From Bolinopsis microptera (taxonomy: Eukaryota; Ctenophora; Tentaculata; Lobata; Bolinopsidae): DNA of 64,000 nucleotides. Of this stretch, positions 1-11,902 are shown piece after piece (position 1 is the first letter of the stretch; every line of letters begins with the position of its first letter). The position numbers and the translations under genes were made by a program. The notes below the pieces were generated by a model, which had not been told where the DNA came from, made no database searches, and worked only from the letters and a program-made list of their open reading frames with translations. The DNA is taken from the NCBI RefSeq assembly GCF_026151205.1, contig NC_087082.1:18197401-18261400 (forward strand). Direction: 5' to 3'.

Positions 1-1
1 C

Positions 2-2812
2 TGTAGACAGCAAGTGTCGACAGAAAATATAGTTGTCGGGTCTAAAGATTTGATGAAGAAAACGACTGTGGCTAAACAATCAAAACAGCAATACAGCCTG
101 TCAAGGATGGTGAACAAAATTACTACAACCGATGCTTGTATAACTGTTGAAACTGGCCATAAAGCTTCAAAGAGCTCTCAAGCAACCATTTTTATACAAA
201 TGACATACCTCAAAGGTTCCAAATTGCTAACGGAGGGTAATCTAATGGTTTTCAGAGAAAAACATCACACATTTAAGCAGCACAGGATGCTCACCCACCT
301 GGAAGAAGTTAGGAATACGATAGTCCACCAACTGTATCGAGCACACAGCAACCTGGGAGGCGACAGGCTGGGTTATACAGTAAAGAGAGTGAACCAGAGA
401 CTTGCTTCATATGCGCACCAAACATCTCGTCTCAAGATCTACCGTCGAACAGAATACTTGCATTCGATCAAACTAAGGATGATTAACAGTTTCGTAAGGC
501 ATAAAGTCTTTGAAGAGCGATATGTTGATGTCAGACAATTGAAAATCATTCGATTTCATCAGCATCATACCATTCAGGAGTTTCATCGCGTTAGATATGA
601 TGTCTACCGAGTTGTTGAGAGCAAGTCAGGAGCCTTCATGTACCGACAAATAAGTTTCTCCAATCATGTCATATTCGTGTCAGTTTTGAAAAAGCTACAA
701 AGAGGGATCGCACCAGATGCAAACAGGATTAGTTCCGTTCAAAGAACTTCTTTCACAAAGTCATGTGAAAAAGACAGTACTAAGTACCAGAATTGTGTGA
801 TCAAGGGTAACCAATACTTTCAAACAGGGTTTCACACCTCTCATCAAGAGGTGTTCTTTAGAACTTATGATCACAAGAAGTCAGGGCACACAAAGGGAAG
901 AATGCAGATGGTGGTCATAAATGCTGGAATAATGAAATCAGACAGGGTTGATTTCTTCCATGGAAAGACTGTCCAGGGATCATTAAGACCCACATTGCAT
1001 ACCATGGTCGCTTCAAAAGTAGCAAATGCTGTAAGTTCGACCTTCGTAGTTCCTCGATTTACTTCTAGCGAAAGGATCCACAAAAGGTTTATAGTCAGCG
1101 AAACCGTCCCTGTTCGTATGGATGATACAGGCTCGGTAGTGGTGAGAGTACAGGAGAAAAAATTCATTCTACACTCTTCTAAACTCTGGACAAGTCCTAA
1201 AGTCGTCTTCATCCATCATAGTTCGAGACTAAACCTTTCTAAAGTGATGCTCCTTGGAGACCGTCGTCCGGCTTCCTTTAGGACGAAGGGTCAGCTTATC
1301 GTTCTATCATCTTCCCATTTGAAGTCTTCGTTTAAACCTAAAGGAATGTTTTACCCAATAACTATGGCCAAACATGGCAATCAGAGTGTGCCTCAACGCC
1401 TTTTGCTTTCTTCAGAGGTGCTGGTCACCCAACCAGTGCCAAACTCTTGGCAGATACCCAATAAATCAGTCAAGTTTGTTACACTGCACAGGGTTCAGCC
1501 AGCCCACAATGTCAGATTCTTATCTTATCAACAACGTCATAATACCATCACTGCTTTGATCCGGTATTCCCTGAAAAGGCATCAAGGTGTCTCCACGTTA
1601 AAGAAACTACATCGACGTGTTGGAATATCAAAATATTTAGGTAGAATCCCTTTGGATTTTCATGTTGTGTCATGTTTACTGAAGTTCAAAAAATCCAACC
1701 CGAAATTCGTCACTTCTGTTTTGATAATTGCTCCAGACATTCGACCTAGAGCAGAGATTGCGCATTTAACGCTTATTCATCTTTCTGGAAGTCAAAAAGT
1801 TACCAAAGAGCACTACACAAAGGTGATTTTCTACTGCAGGCACAATTCAAGAGTGATATATCGTAAGCCCCAAGAGCTTGATCCAAGCAAAAAGATGGTG
1901 TCTGTGGTCGCTCAAAAACATGGCTCCTCCACCGTCGCTTCTCTGTCTGCATCAAGAACATCAGATCTTTGCATTGATAAGATTACCATACTTGAACCGG
2001 GGGAACAGGTCATATTTTTCTCTCATGCCCAATGGACTCAAAAATTCTTACCAGGACATGATAAGTTGCCAGGACACAAAAGTTTGGAACAAAACATACC
2101 TTCAAAGACAGAAATAGGGAACCACAAAGTTGTAAACGGTCACACGCTGAAGATAAGTGGATTCCTTAAAGCCTCATCAGGAGTAGTCTACATGCCCCAA
2201 TACACAAGTCCAGTCTCCAGAAGAATGTCTTCAGCAGTACCGGGTCATTTGAGTGTTACCGGAGGAATAACAATGCTGGTCATTAGGGCACACCAGGAGC
2301 CATGTGTGGGACTGCTAGTTATCATTGAACCTCGCTTACACATGAGGTTCATTTCCTCCAACACTGCGGCGGTGTCGTATGTAACCTCAGCTGGGCGGTT
2401 AGATAGTGGTGGTGGGAGGGCTACTACACAAGGAGGCTTCATAACAGCGGCTTATAAGAGTAATGGAAATGGGGTAGCATTAGCAGGGACATGTAATCAG
2501 CCTGTCTTGAAGAACTTCATGCAGAAGCTTCTTATCAGAAAGGAAACCAACTTCAAGCACGAGATATCAGGGGACCCAGCTGTCTATGTCATCACTAAAA
2601 CGACTGGTACTTTGATCCAACTCGACGGTCATATCGACAAACCATTTAAGGTGGTGAACACAATGACTATTACGCAAGGTCAGCCTCCTTTAGACTACTT
2701 GGTGGAGGATCATGTGGAGCGATGTGATGAGTGGCTGGAATCAACAGCTTCTTATGCTACAACTGTGCGAACCATGATGCCCATTTCTTCAAGGACAAAA
2801 TACAAGCATTAG
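2..2812 (+). CDS. Gene A: giant basic beta-rich protein, C-terminal part
   Basis: The reading frame is open from the window edge to a TAG at 2810-2812, so the 5' end lies outside and the first in-frame Met or Val need not be the start. About 937 codons are visible without an intron. The product is strongly basic (many K, R, H, S, T) and poor in D, E and G. Hydrophobic residues alternate with polar ones, as in stacked beta-sandwich domains. A DDTGSVVVRV stretch near 1118-1147 resembles the D-x-G-x-Y strand of Ig-like domains, but no intact Ig domain could be shown. The last 29 residues (CDEW ... KYKH) match the layout of the end of gene B (CEESW ... KMH), so the two are probably tandem paralogues. 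Function unknown. The length of the open frame in AT-rich DNA makes a real gene likely; the family is a guess. Confidence 0.7.
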   Translation, partial: CRQQVSTENIVVGSKDLMKKTTVAKQSKQQYSLSRMVNKITTTDACITVETGHKASKSSQATIFIQMTYLKGSKLLTEGNLMVFREKHHTFKQHRMLTHLEEVRNTIVHQLYRAHSNLGGDRLGYTVKRVNQRLASYAHQTSRLKIYRRTEYLHSIKLRMINSFVRHKVFEERYVDVRQLKIIRFHQHHTIQEFHRVRYDVYRVVESKSGAFMYRQISFSNHVIFVSVLKKLQRGIAPDANRISSVQRTSFTKSCEKDSTKYQNCVIKGNQYFQTGFHTSHQEVFFRTYDHKKSGHTKGRMQMVVINAGIMKSDRVDFFHGKTVQGSLRPTLHTMVASKVANAVSSTFVVPRFTSSERIHKRFIVSETVPVRMDDTGSVVVRVQEKKFILHSSKLWTSPKVVFIHHSSRLNLSKVMLLGDRRPASFRTKGQLIVLSSSHLKSSFKPKGMFYPITMAKHGNQSVPQRLLLSSEVLVTQPVPNSWQIPNKSVKFVTLHRVQPAHNVRFLSYQQRHNTITALIRYSLKRHQGVSTLKKLHRRVGISKYLGRIPLDFHVVSCLLKFKKSNPKFVTSVLIIAPDIRPRAEIAHLTLIHLSGSQKVTKEHYTKVIFYCRHNSRVIYRKPQELDPSKKMVSVVAQKHGSSTVASLSASRTSDLCIDKITILEPGEQVIFFSHAQWTQKFLPGHDKLPGHKSLEQNIPSKTEIGNHKVVNGHTLKISGFLKASSGVVYMPQYTSPVSRRMSSAVPGHLSVTGGITMLVIRAHQEPCVGLLVIIEPRLHMRFISSNTAAVSYVTSAGRLDSGGGRATTQGGFITAAYKSNGNGVALAGTCNQPVLKNFMQKLLIRKETNFKHEISGDPAVYVITKTTGTLIQLDGHIDKPFKVVNTMTITQGQPPLDYLVEDHVERCDEWLESTASYATTVRTMMPISSRTKYKH

Positions 2813-3259
2813 AGTGAACGAAATCATGGATCGTAAAAGTGTCAGGACTTTTTTTTCGTAATTGTTGAGCCAATTCTTGAGCAGGACTCAGTCGTCGTTT
2901 TTTGATTGTTAAGATTGATCTTTTGAGTTCCAAGTTTCATTTTAAAGCAATTTGTTTATTATTAAATAGCCTGTTAACTATTAATGTTGATGGGTATAAT
3001 AGTATAATCAAGTATGTAACCTATGAATCAGTTAATTTTCCTTGGATACGTGTCTTTGAATAGGCTTATGAAATCATACATAGTAGAAAAGAATGTGGAC
3101 TCTTCAGTACATCTGTGGGAAAATGTTTCAAAATCATTGAAATTGATTGTATGATTAAACTTTTATTAGCATATTAAATGATATTTTTGGCTGTTTTTTT
3201 ATAATACTCAACTAAAATCCTTCGTAGAATGTAAACACTAAGCAGTACCAGAGGAACGG
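2813..3259. other. Intergenic spacer between genes A and B
   Basis: AT-rich, with no open frame of note. It probably contains the 3' UTR of gene A. No AATAAA is seen here; the nearest are at 3299-3304 and 3319-3324, just beyond the candidate first exon of gene B. Confidence 0.5.
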
Positions 3260-3283
3260 ATGAATGAAAATTTGGTTTCTGTG
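3260..3283 (+). CDS. Candidate first coding exon of gene B
   Basis: An ATG at 3260 opens eight codons (MNENLVSV) that end exactly at a consensus donor GTAAGT (3284-3289). The next plausible acceptor is TCTCAG ending at 3533, and the two junctions are in the same phase (0) as the giant frame that follows. Two AATAAA hexamers inside the inferred intron speak against this model, since they could instead mark the end of gene A. Inference from splice signals only. Confidence 0.35.
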
Positions 3284-3533
3284 GTAAGTACTGATTTCAA
3301 TAAAGTTTATCTTTCACGAATAAAGACTTATATTTGGAAGAAATATTCTTCTTTTGTTTCTCAAAAAAAATGTATTGATAATTTACATCCAGGTTGACAG
3401 TGGTGATTAAATGTGGTAGTGCATCAAACTCGAAGCTCATCTTTGTAAGTATTCGGCACCGTTACACTATAAGTATACTGATTCAAGAAAATAAAAATTT
3501 TTGTCATCTTAATGATTATACAAATTATCTCAG

Positions 3534-6500
3534 AAAATTAGTTTCTTGAAATTTTCAAAATATGTCATGCTCAGAAATGTCCAGACGTCCAGTGTCACAT
3601 CGATTTCTTTAACCTTCAATGTAACATTCCCACAGAGTGAAAAAAATAAGAACGCTAAAAGTGGACAAGAGACTACTCTCGATACCCCTCTTAGATTCGA
3701 AGACAATGCTGCTCACAAGAAATCTGATCCTGTTGTTATTTCTAGGAAGCCTATCGATTTCTCAGACACACATTTAGACGTGCAACCTTATCAAAGTCAG
3801 CACCATTCTGTTTTAAGTACTCACCATTCCCACTCGGATACCCCACTATCGTTTGGTGGAAATGGTAATACAAATCAAGGAGTACACGAAGATAAACATA
3901 CCGTTCAAGTTCTTGAAAGACCACCAAACTTCATCCTTACCAAAAAGCTTACGTCGACTTTTGTGATCAAGCCTACTTTTGACCATGAATCACCTTTAAA
4001 CTCGACTTCAACACCACACCCTGCGTCCTTGCAGCTCTCTCAAATCCGTATCACTGGGACAGTCATACATCGAGGTTTCTATCGGACTACAAGTCTTTCC
4101 TTTGGAGTTAAAAGAGTGCCATCATCGTATGTGGTGGTCATTAGCGAGATTTTTATAATCATCCGACCAGTTTCCACAGAATCAAAAGTAATTGTCAGAG
4201 TTTTTGGAGGACTGCAAAACCAGGTTCCTAACGTCCGATTACGATCAGCTGAAAATGAACCGCTCAGGTTAGCTGAAGCCGTATTTCTCGTTACCCAGAG
4301 GAAGGGAACTGCAAAGGAGCTGAACGCTATGTCCTTACCAAATGGATTATCTTGGCAAGTTTCTAAAGTTAATGTTCTTCCCCTTTCTCTCGAATATTTC
4401 AAGTCGCACAACGTTTCCAAGAGGTTCAGAGATACCTTATATGGTACTGTATTTCTATTGAAAGAAGTTCTGATGGTGAAGGAAACAAGAGATCTCCAGC
4501 AGAAACCTCATTCCAAATTCAAGCTTCTCCTTTTTTCGGCATCACGGCAAATACAACTTATATCAATTGAAGATAAAAGATCCCATTCTACTTGGAAAAT
4601 CAGTCCACCGATTGTCATAAAGTACCGACATCCTAAAATCTTGGCTGTTAACCTTCGCTCCAAGGATGGAATATCATTGATAATATCTGCAACAGATTCG
4701 TTGAATGTTGCTTTTCACTATACTATTGCCACAGACTCATCCTCAAAACGATACCGTTTATTGGGCGTCATTTTCATTGTCCACTATCCGTTTCCTCGTA
4801 TAGATGTAGCGAAATCTACCGAGCACACATCACACTCTTTGACTTTTGTTGTGTCAAAGCGACCAATTTTACCGTCATATACCTCAACAACACTTGACAG
4901 TTCTAAAAGGCATACTCCTTATGTAAAGAGTCTGGTGATAGCTTACCGACCTATTTGTGTTCTTGATGTACCAAATGAAGGGACAAAAAGTAGAAATATC
5001 CTCTTGAAAGGAGACTCCGCATGTCGCACTATCTACCGGAACTCCTGGAGATTCAGTTTTAACCTTCATCTGAGAGGGGTATTGACGATACAGCTACGTA
5101 AACCATCTATACGGAAGTTCAGTCAACTGTTTTACGACTCTGAGGTGACACGTGATCATGTTGTTCGTGTCAAGTATCTGAAGGACCCTACAACTGAAAC
5201 TGTGATATTTACTAGACACAGAGTGCTTCTAGTTGCACATGTGGTAAGGATACAATCGGAACATGACTCATCTCATCAGATTGAGATGGTCCAGAAGATT
5301 GTTAGCAAAGTACCAGAACCTGCAGTGCTAGAAATGGCTCAAGTAAAGGTCACGAAGTATTCAGCAATGGCTTTTAAGAACAGTTACAAACAATTAGAAG
5401 CGTTTATGGAGCTTTCTGTTGCCAGAGTAACAAGCTTTAAAAAAGCTATCTTTGTACCTTCCAACTCGTACGTGTACAAAACGTCTTCTCTTAAGTTGAA
5501 GATATCGAAACCTAGAATAAATGGGGATGAGGCAGCTGTATCAGGGTTCCATGAGCTCTCCACATTCGTGTTCCTCTTAATACGACGATATCACCTCGCG
5601 GCGTTCAGAGAACGTTATATGCAAAAAGGAGTTTCAAAGGATCTCAAAGCAGTGTACACACCAGAATCACAGCTAAGACTTCACGGAGGAGCAAGGGTGG
5701 ATAGTCCGTTGCTTTTAGTTACTCCTCAATCGTCTGCAATCCAACAGAAGTTTAGAAAATGGAGGAAATACATCATAAAACCGACGTACACTGTATCCAA
5801 AGTAGCTTACATGACACCAAGGAAAGTGCTTGCAGCAGCAGGACTTTCTAAAGAATCCCAGGCACATATCAAGCAGCTCCTTTCAGAGATAAAGCCTTGC
5901 AGTACTCTGTACTCCACTTTATTTAGTGCTTCAAGACCAAACTGGCGGAAACCCAAGTTTGAACTTGATCAACCAGCTAGAATCGGTGTTATTCACAATG
6001 TGCCACTGGTTACTGAGCACATGAGCAGCTTATCTCAAGTTGTTTCAAAGTACAAGTGGGTTGGGTCCATTAGCGGTTATGAGTTGCATGAAATAATTAC
6101 CATGTCTCCAAAAACTTCGGCTGGTTCAGTGGAAATAGTATTAGCCGTGCTCGCAACAAAAGCAAGGTCGCAAAAGATACACTCTCATGACCTTATAGGC
6201 GGGGCTACTTCAAAAAAAGTGTTGGAAGATAATACAGCTCTTAGTATCTTTAGCTCACATGAGCGGGTTCTTTCCTCTAGATTAGTTCCCCATCTGGTTT
6301 GTGATCAAGAAAGTGACCTCTCACTGGTATCCAAGCACTGCACCATTTTTGTTTCTACGAAATTGACTCAACAGATAAGTCACAGGAAACATTCTACGGT
6401 AGAAAAAAGACAAATAAAGTTTCTTATAATCATGGTTCAAAGATTTATTCCTCGATTGAAAATCTTCACATATTTGCAATACCTTTCAAGGAAAGAAATA

Positions 6501-7056
6501 CCTACAGTGGCAGAAATTGGAAGATCCCATAGAATTGAACAATCCTTAACAGTAAATGAATTTCAAACGGATCCTGGCTTACAACTCAGGAAATTACGTT
6601 GGCCAAACCACAAATCTTGGTCGAATATTTTGAAACCTAAGAAAACTGTGCTTACATTATACGCTAGTATGAACGAGCAACCTTCAGCCACACAAACAAG
6701 GACTCTACAAGTATTCTTTCCGCAGTTTTACAGAAGCTGCATCTCTGTTTTGAACCAAATAGTTTACACAGATGCTGTCCTAGAACAGCGTGTGATACTT
6801 ATGACGTCACACATTGCTCCAGTTGTAAGTAACACTCCATCACACATTTTAATAACTGCTATTAAAAGACAAATGATAATGCAGAACTCAAAAAGTTATA
6901 GTGTGCTTGCAGATCAGAAATATACAAAGGCAGTTGCAAGACTAGCCAGTCATGGTGGAATAACCAAAGGATTTGGATTATCTTTGGATATATTCCGAGT
7001 TCGTTTGGATCACTTTAGTAGGTATGCACGATATCATGCACTAATGCCGGGTACTA
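3534..7056 (+). CDS. Gene B, part 1: giant beta-rich repeat protein, interrupted at 7056
   Basis: The frame is open from 3516 (last upstream stop 3513-3515) and I start it at the acceptor-like TCTCAG. About 1,174 codons without a stop reach the edge of the inserted element at 7056; a further 15 codons and a TAA (ending 7103) come from the transposon end, not the gene. The product is basic, Ser/Thr/Val/Arg-rich and low in acidic residues, like gene A. It looks like a string of beta-sandwich repeats rather than an enzyme; no catalytic motif, signal peptide or membrane segment stands out. The frame continues without change on the far side of the element (27403 on). As assembled, this allele is broken by the insertion; whether other haplotypes are intact cannot be seen here. 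Confidence 0.75.
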
Positions 7057-8775
7057 CCCTCATAAAAATAAACCTTACTTTAAGTAAGGTTAGTGGGGTT
7101 TAAAGTAACTTTAATACCTTACTTAAAGTAAGGTATTAACCTTACTTTCTGACAAAAAAGTAAGGTTAAAAAGCTACTTTTTGCGCCGCGCAAAGTAACT
7201 TTAATACCTTACTTTAAGTAAGGTATAAACCTTACTTTCTGACAAAAAAGGAAGGTTAATACATTACTTTTTGCGCCGCGCGGATCCCTCACCCGCGCTA
7301 ACATTTCAATATTTATAATAAAGCGTGTTCCAGCAAAATTCTTTGAAGACCCTTTCCGAGGACAATCGAATTAAACAGACATCGGTGAAATTTTTCAATT
7401 GAGGCGATAATTTTGTATCGTATTCAGTTCGATGGTATCATACTTCAAGTTCAAATACTTCAACATGTTTCGCAATTCTTGCTCGTTGATAAGCTGATTT
7501 TAATTTAATGTACACGATAAACACTAGTATTGCGACAAAATTTCAAAGTGAATGTTATATACACAATTTCTTTATATTATATAAAGAAGTACACAGAGTT
7601 TCGAATCTCAAATTACAACAAAATGAAAATACTGTACGTTATAGTCTTAGTATTGGCTCTAAAAATATCCAATATATAACTCATTTTTGTTTTTAAATAA
7701 TAGTCCTTCAAAAACCCTAAAATCATAATTTCAGTCAGCTGTTGGCTGCGACCACCCGTTCAGAAGAAGATCATGTCTTCCGGCTCTTTAGATTAGAACT
7801 TCGTAATCTGGATAAAAAGGTGGATTAATTATGAGTTATCTCATTCTTTTCTAGTACAAAATGGATACTACTATACTAAGGTTGATTCAGCGACAAATCA
7901 AATATAAATATATGAAGGACAAGAGACAGCACATTGACAGAGTAATATTTTTACCTGTAATTAAAAGAGGCTCCGTAGTCGTAGTTTTTGATTGTGCGTT
8001 ATCAAGAGTGCCCAACAAAGCTTGCTCTCTGACATGCAATACAGTGGCGTAACGAAGGGTGTAACGAAGAGCCCCGCTGACCCCGCTGTGCGGACTGGGG
8101 GGGGGGGGGGGGGGGAGGGGGGGGGGGGGAGTTTACGAAAACTTGTCGTTTGAATGTGGGACAATTTTGAAAAACTTAACTAAGGTACTATACTAACATA
8201 CTAGTAAAACTGTACGTTTTGCTCTAGAAACACACTTTTTTAGAGATTTTACCGTGTCCTCTAAACTCTCTAAAATCACCTAATTTGTTCAATTTTAGGG
8301 AGGGGCGCCAACAGGGGGGGGGGGGGGGGGGGGGTGCATTTTCGCAGTGTGCGCCAACAGGCAACGTTACTCAACTGCTGCAATACACCGTGAAAATAAC
8401 CAAACTCCTTTTGCAACTCTGATTTCATGGGTATAAGATCTGTGGCGATGTTCTGTTCAGTTTCCTACAATCGTCAATCTGGTCACAAACCAAGTCGAGT
8501 GTTTTACCGTACCTGGTAGGTGGTGGGATTACAATATTCCGACATTTTGCTGATAGCGTGTGAAAAATTCTTGAAATAAAAACTTGGTAAAACAACCATC
8601 TCCATAATTTAGGATGATTAAACTGCTCTTCAACAAAATTAGATTAAACTAGCAAATATTACCTGTTGAGGACACTGTGGACACACAGGTTACCCATCAT
8701 GCTCCAGGCACTGTGTAGGAATAGCGTCTGGATGGAACTGGCATTGATTTAGACCGCACATTTCATATATAATAT
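7057..8775 (+). repeat. Left terminal inverted repeat of the giant element
   Basis: About 1.7 kb matching the right end in reverse complement almost base for base over long stretches. Visible differences are homopolymer length changes and a roughly 22-bp indel near 7510. The first 230 bp carry two copies of a module: an imperfect palindrome of TACCTTACTT arms, a CTGACAAAAAAG stretch, and TTTTTGCGCCGCGC. An open frame of 63 codons (7861-8052) occurs identically in both TIRs; I do not count it as a gene. Poly-G runs lie near 8097-8130 and 8316-8335. Confidence 0.85.
7060..7290 (+). promoter_or_regulatory. Subterminal palindromes and GCGCCGCGC modules (left end)
   Basis: Near the left tip the sequence alternates between hairpin-capable TAATACCTTACTT/AAGTAAGGTATTA arms (around 7110-7136 and 7202-7233) and the GC-rich word TTTTTGCGCCGCGC (around 7176-7192 and 7268-7281). 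Such paired subterminal motifs are typical of transposase-binding sites; that role is inferred. The mirror copies lie at about 27170-27390. Confidence 0.45.
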
Positions 8776-10222
8776 TGAATTACCATGTAAAATCCGGATT
8801 GGACTATTGTTTAATGTTTATGAGTCGCATTGTTGTAATGTATTCTGTGTAAAATTATCTTTATCCCGGTTCATGCAACAAGTAAAAATGCTCTTATTAG
8901 GGAAAGGAGTTTACTCGACGTTTCAATGTAACTACATCGAATTCATGATCTCAAATTATTTGTTATTATATAGTACTGTAGTGTTGAAAGTATTAAAATA
9001 CTGCATGAACTGAACAATAACGCCTTGACCGGATAGTAAACGAATGGTAGTAGACAGTATATAATTACTGTGTTAAAACCAAAGTATTTGTTGAAAAAGC
9101 CTTCAAGTTAAAAAGGTTTGAAGTTTTCCGAGCTGGAACAACCGTTATTCAAAAAAAGTAAAACTATTTTTATATAATAATGGTGCTATGTTTCAGGTGT
9201 TCTCTCCCAACTGTGCGATGCCTTGATATTGTCCACCTTTTCTGAGTTTGACTACTTCAATAGTGAAGAAAACTTTACGGGAATCCATCTGCTAATAAAT
9301 AGCATCTCGCCAACGATGAATGGATTAAATCGGACATTATTTTGAGATTATTTGAGATTATATTCATGTATGGTAAAAGCCATTACTTTCCATGGAAAAG
9401 AAGAAAGTGTTGCTTTCTTCATGAAAGTCACAGCAAACTCAGCTTCAGGCTTGAAAGAAAGAATCTTATTTAACGAAGTTATTTGTATAAATATACAGCT
9501 TTTTTGCAGAAAGGATGATCTTAAGTCTTAATTGGTGGGAGGAGAGAAGAACATTGGTTTAAAAGTTCTACAAGCAGGTTTTACGCTTAAGTTTTAATGC
9601 AAATGTCAAATAATATGTCATTCAAATTTGGAATTCGGTTTCTGAGACTATTGAAGCGGTCGTAAAGGCAAAGTCAAATATTTTGAACAAATATTTTGCA
9701 ACGTGCCGATTCATACTGAAGCCGTCACTAAAATCATCAGATTCAACAATTGATCTGACAGAGCACAAATATCTGAAAAGAAAAGCTCTTACCAGAGCTG
9801 TACAAGTTACAAAAACTAGTTCATGTCATTCTTCTTGTATAACTTCGAGATGGTAATTCTTCTTGTATAACTTCGAGATGGTAATATTAAACGACGTCGT
9901 GGATTGATACATAATTGTTATTTGTTAACCAGTTGCTGTGTTGTGTTGAAACAAAGCCGCGACTACGGACCTGTGTGAAGACAAGTTGAAACAAACATTC
10001 AAGAAGCTTTCGTAAATGACACCATTGATCAAGTTGATGGCACAACAACATGCTTTGTTACTGCTATAGGGTACTGCTATTAACTTGCAATCAAAAAGTA
10101 ACGAACCATGGTTACTAGTGGCGTGCATAGCTCGCAACGAGCTCCAAGCTACGGTGGCGTGCAGAGCCTGTCACTAGGTTTGCGCTACCTAGTTACGATT
10201 GATTGAGCTCGTAGCTCGTAGC
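8776..10222. other. Unassigned interior of the giant element
   Basis: AT-rich DNA next to the left TIR. Only short open frames (70 codons or fewer) without convincing splice signals. A 25-bp direct duplication is visible at about 9829-9880 (the phrase with CTTCTTGTATAACTTCGAG occurs twice). I see no gene here. Confidence 0.5.
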
Positions 10223-10230
10223 GAGTTCAA

Positions 10231-10411
10231 GGCAGTATCTAGATAGCCCGACCCCTGTCCACGAACAACTGTCCGCGAATTACTGTCCACGAACACCTGT
10301 CTACCAGATCATATTACTGCATAATAACAGTATCCCCTTAATCAAGCAACAGGTGTTGAGGTGTTTGTGACAATTGTTCGCGAACAGGGGTCGCTCTATC
10401 TAGGTACTGCC
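10231..10411. mobile_element. 181-bp hAT-like MITE with 8-bp target duplication
   Basis: The ends are inverted repeats: GGCAGTA...CTAGATAG...CGACCCCTGTCC at the left, and the reverse complement of the same blocks at the right, finishing TACTGCC. The flanks are perfect 8-bp direct repeats GAGTTCAA (10223-10230 and 10412-10419). An 8-bp duplication is the hallmark of hAT elements. Non-autonomous; no coding capacity. Confidence 0.8.
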
Positions 10412-10419
10412 GAGTTCAA

Positions 10420-11050
10420 AATATTTAGATGGAAGAATCTCACCACGATGTACTCTACTGTCTTTCACAGTCGGATAGTCTTACTCCATTCCCACCACCA
10501 CATGGTTTAAGTCGAACTTCTTCTCTTGTCGTTGGGTACCTAGGTAAAATACGGTCATATCTTCTATCTAGGAGTATACAATTGCTATTTATTATTCAGT
10601 CTATACAAAGAGTTGGGTTAATTCTTATTAAGTTATTAAGATACACTGCTTAGTTATGCTGACTTTTTAACATATTTACTAGTACCCTTCATTTTATTTA
10701 TAGGTTTGAATAACATCGGAAGAGATTTAAATGTGATTTCTGTTTAATGGTCATGGACTTATGTGTAAGCTTGCTGACGCAGGTATTTGGAATTACATTT
10801 TAATTCTGCAACTGATTTAACACAACATACATACGTGAGAGCTTATGAAGTGAGTGGCGTATGATGTGGTGAACAATGAGAGCTGATTTCTGTGGATTTC
10901 CGTGGACAGGTGGACAGAACGTTTGTGTCATCTTACTACCACTGAGGAAGATAATATTAAATATTTACGCTCCAAATTTGGTAAAAGGAGACTTGCATAT
11001 AACAGCGGAAAATAAATGATCACGGACAGTGAAAAATATTTAGGTAATAT
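10420..11050. other. Unassigned interior of the giant element
   Basis: A 74-codon open frame at 10429-10653 has no recognisable content. No repeat or RNA gene is evident. Confidence 0.4.
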
Positions 11051-11375
11051 AATTTAGCATACCACAATTAGTTGAGTGAAGGGAAGTGATTACGCAAATG
11101 AAAATACTATGCCAGGTATGGATAAACAAAATGATAAAAACATACCTGCAATTGGCAGGTTTAAATAAAATGTACCTGCAGTTGACAGGCGTCATACAAT
11201 ACAAACACTGCAATTGGCAGGTTTGACAAAATATACCTGCAGTTGACAGGCGTCATACAATACAAACACTGCAATTGGCAGGTTTGACAAAATATACCTG
11301 CAGTTGACAGGCGTCATACAATACAAACACTGCAATTGGCAGGTTTGACAAAATATACCTGCAGTTGACAGGCGT
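11051..11375 (+). repeat. 61-bp tandem repeat with palindromic cores, copy 1
   Basis: A lead-in of about 60 bp is followed by roughly four tandem 61-bp units. Each carries two imperfect palindromes, CCTGCAGTTGACAGG and CTGCAATTGGCAGG. The same lead-in and array occur in the same orientation at 14361-14660, so the two arrays bracket the single-exon gene at 11903-14182 as direct repeats. Confidence 0.85.
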
Positions 11376-11387
11376 TATACACTAAAT

Positions 11388-11814
11388 CAGGGACAAAAGG
11401 ATTTCGCGATTATTTTGATCGGTTTTTTGTTAATATGTGTTCAGTGCGAGTTATATTTCTATCTATATTATAATTCAAAGAATTATTTCTGTACGAACGC
11501 CCACGTGCAAATTAGACGAGAAATAGGTTGTTGCAAAGTAACCATGGTAACGGTGTTGAAATGTGTACGTGCACGTGCAAAGATTGTTTTAACGTCATTT
11601 TGTGGTAATTACGTTGTGTTTAGTGCGAGCTACATTTTAATGGGCTATTTACTCGGTTGTGACAGATATTTTTTGATGCTATAAAACTGACTACCAAAGA
11701 ATACTATTACCTCCCTCCCTGTGATCACGGGCTTTCCAGTATATACATAAAATTTGTCGCAAATAATGGGGAAAATCGCGATTCCGTACATGCAGCGATT
11801 TTCTTTTGTCCCTG
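11388..11814. mobile_element. 427-bp hAT-like non-autonomous element
   Basis: Termini CAGGGACAAAAG... and ...CTTTTGTCCCTG are inverted repeats, and CAGGG ends are typical of hAT elements. The same ends occur on the 149-bp MITE at 53290-53438, outside the giant element. A clean 8-bp target duplication could not be read here; only ACTAA is shared by the flanks. The interior (about 11540-11750) is similar to 24640-24870. Confidence 0.65.
11540..11750 (+). repeat. Dispersed repeat related to 24640-24870
   Basis: Shared order of blocks: AACCATGGTAAC, GTGCACGTGCAAAGATTGT, GTTGTGTTTAGTGC, TTTTAAT-GGC, AAACTGACT-CCAAAGAATACT and a CTCCCTGTGA-CACGGG block. The two copies are diverged and in the same orientation. 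Confidence 0.6.
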
Positions 11815-11902
11815 ATACTAATAGGCCACTGCAATTGGATATAGAATGAGGTTATGACTTAGACCAATAGGATATTGAGGGCCTTCATAACAATAAACAA
11901 TA

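Noticed and set aside
871-1212. 113-codon - strand ORF under gene A (and similar ones under gene B)
   Set aside because: Antisense shadows of the long + strand frame.
7861-8052. 63-codon ORF identical in both TIRs (also 26379-26570)
   Set aside because: Identity follows from TIR identity; short, with no recognisable domain and no clear splice partners.
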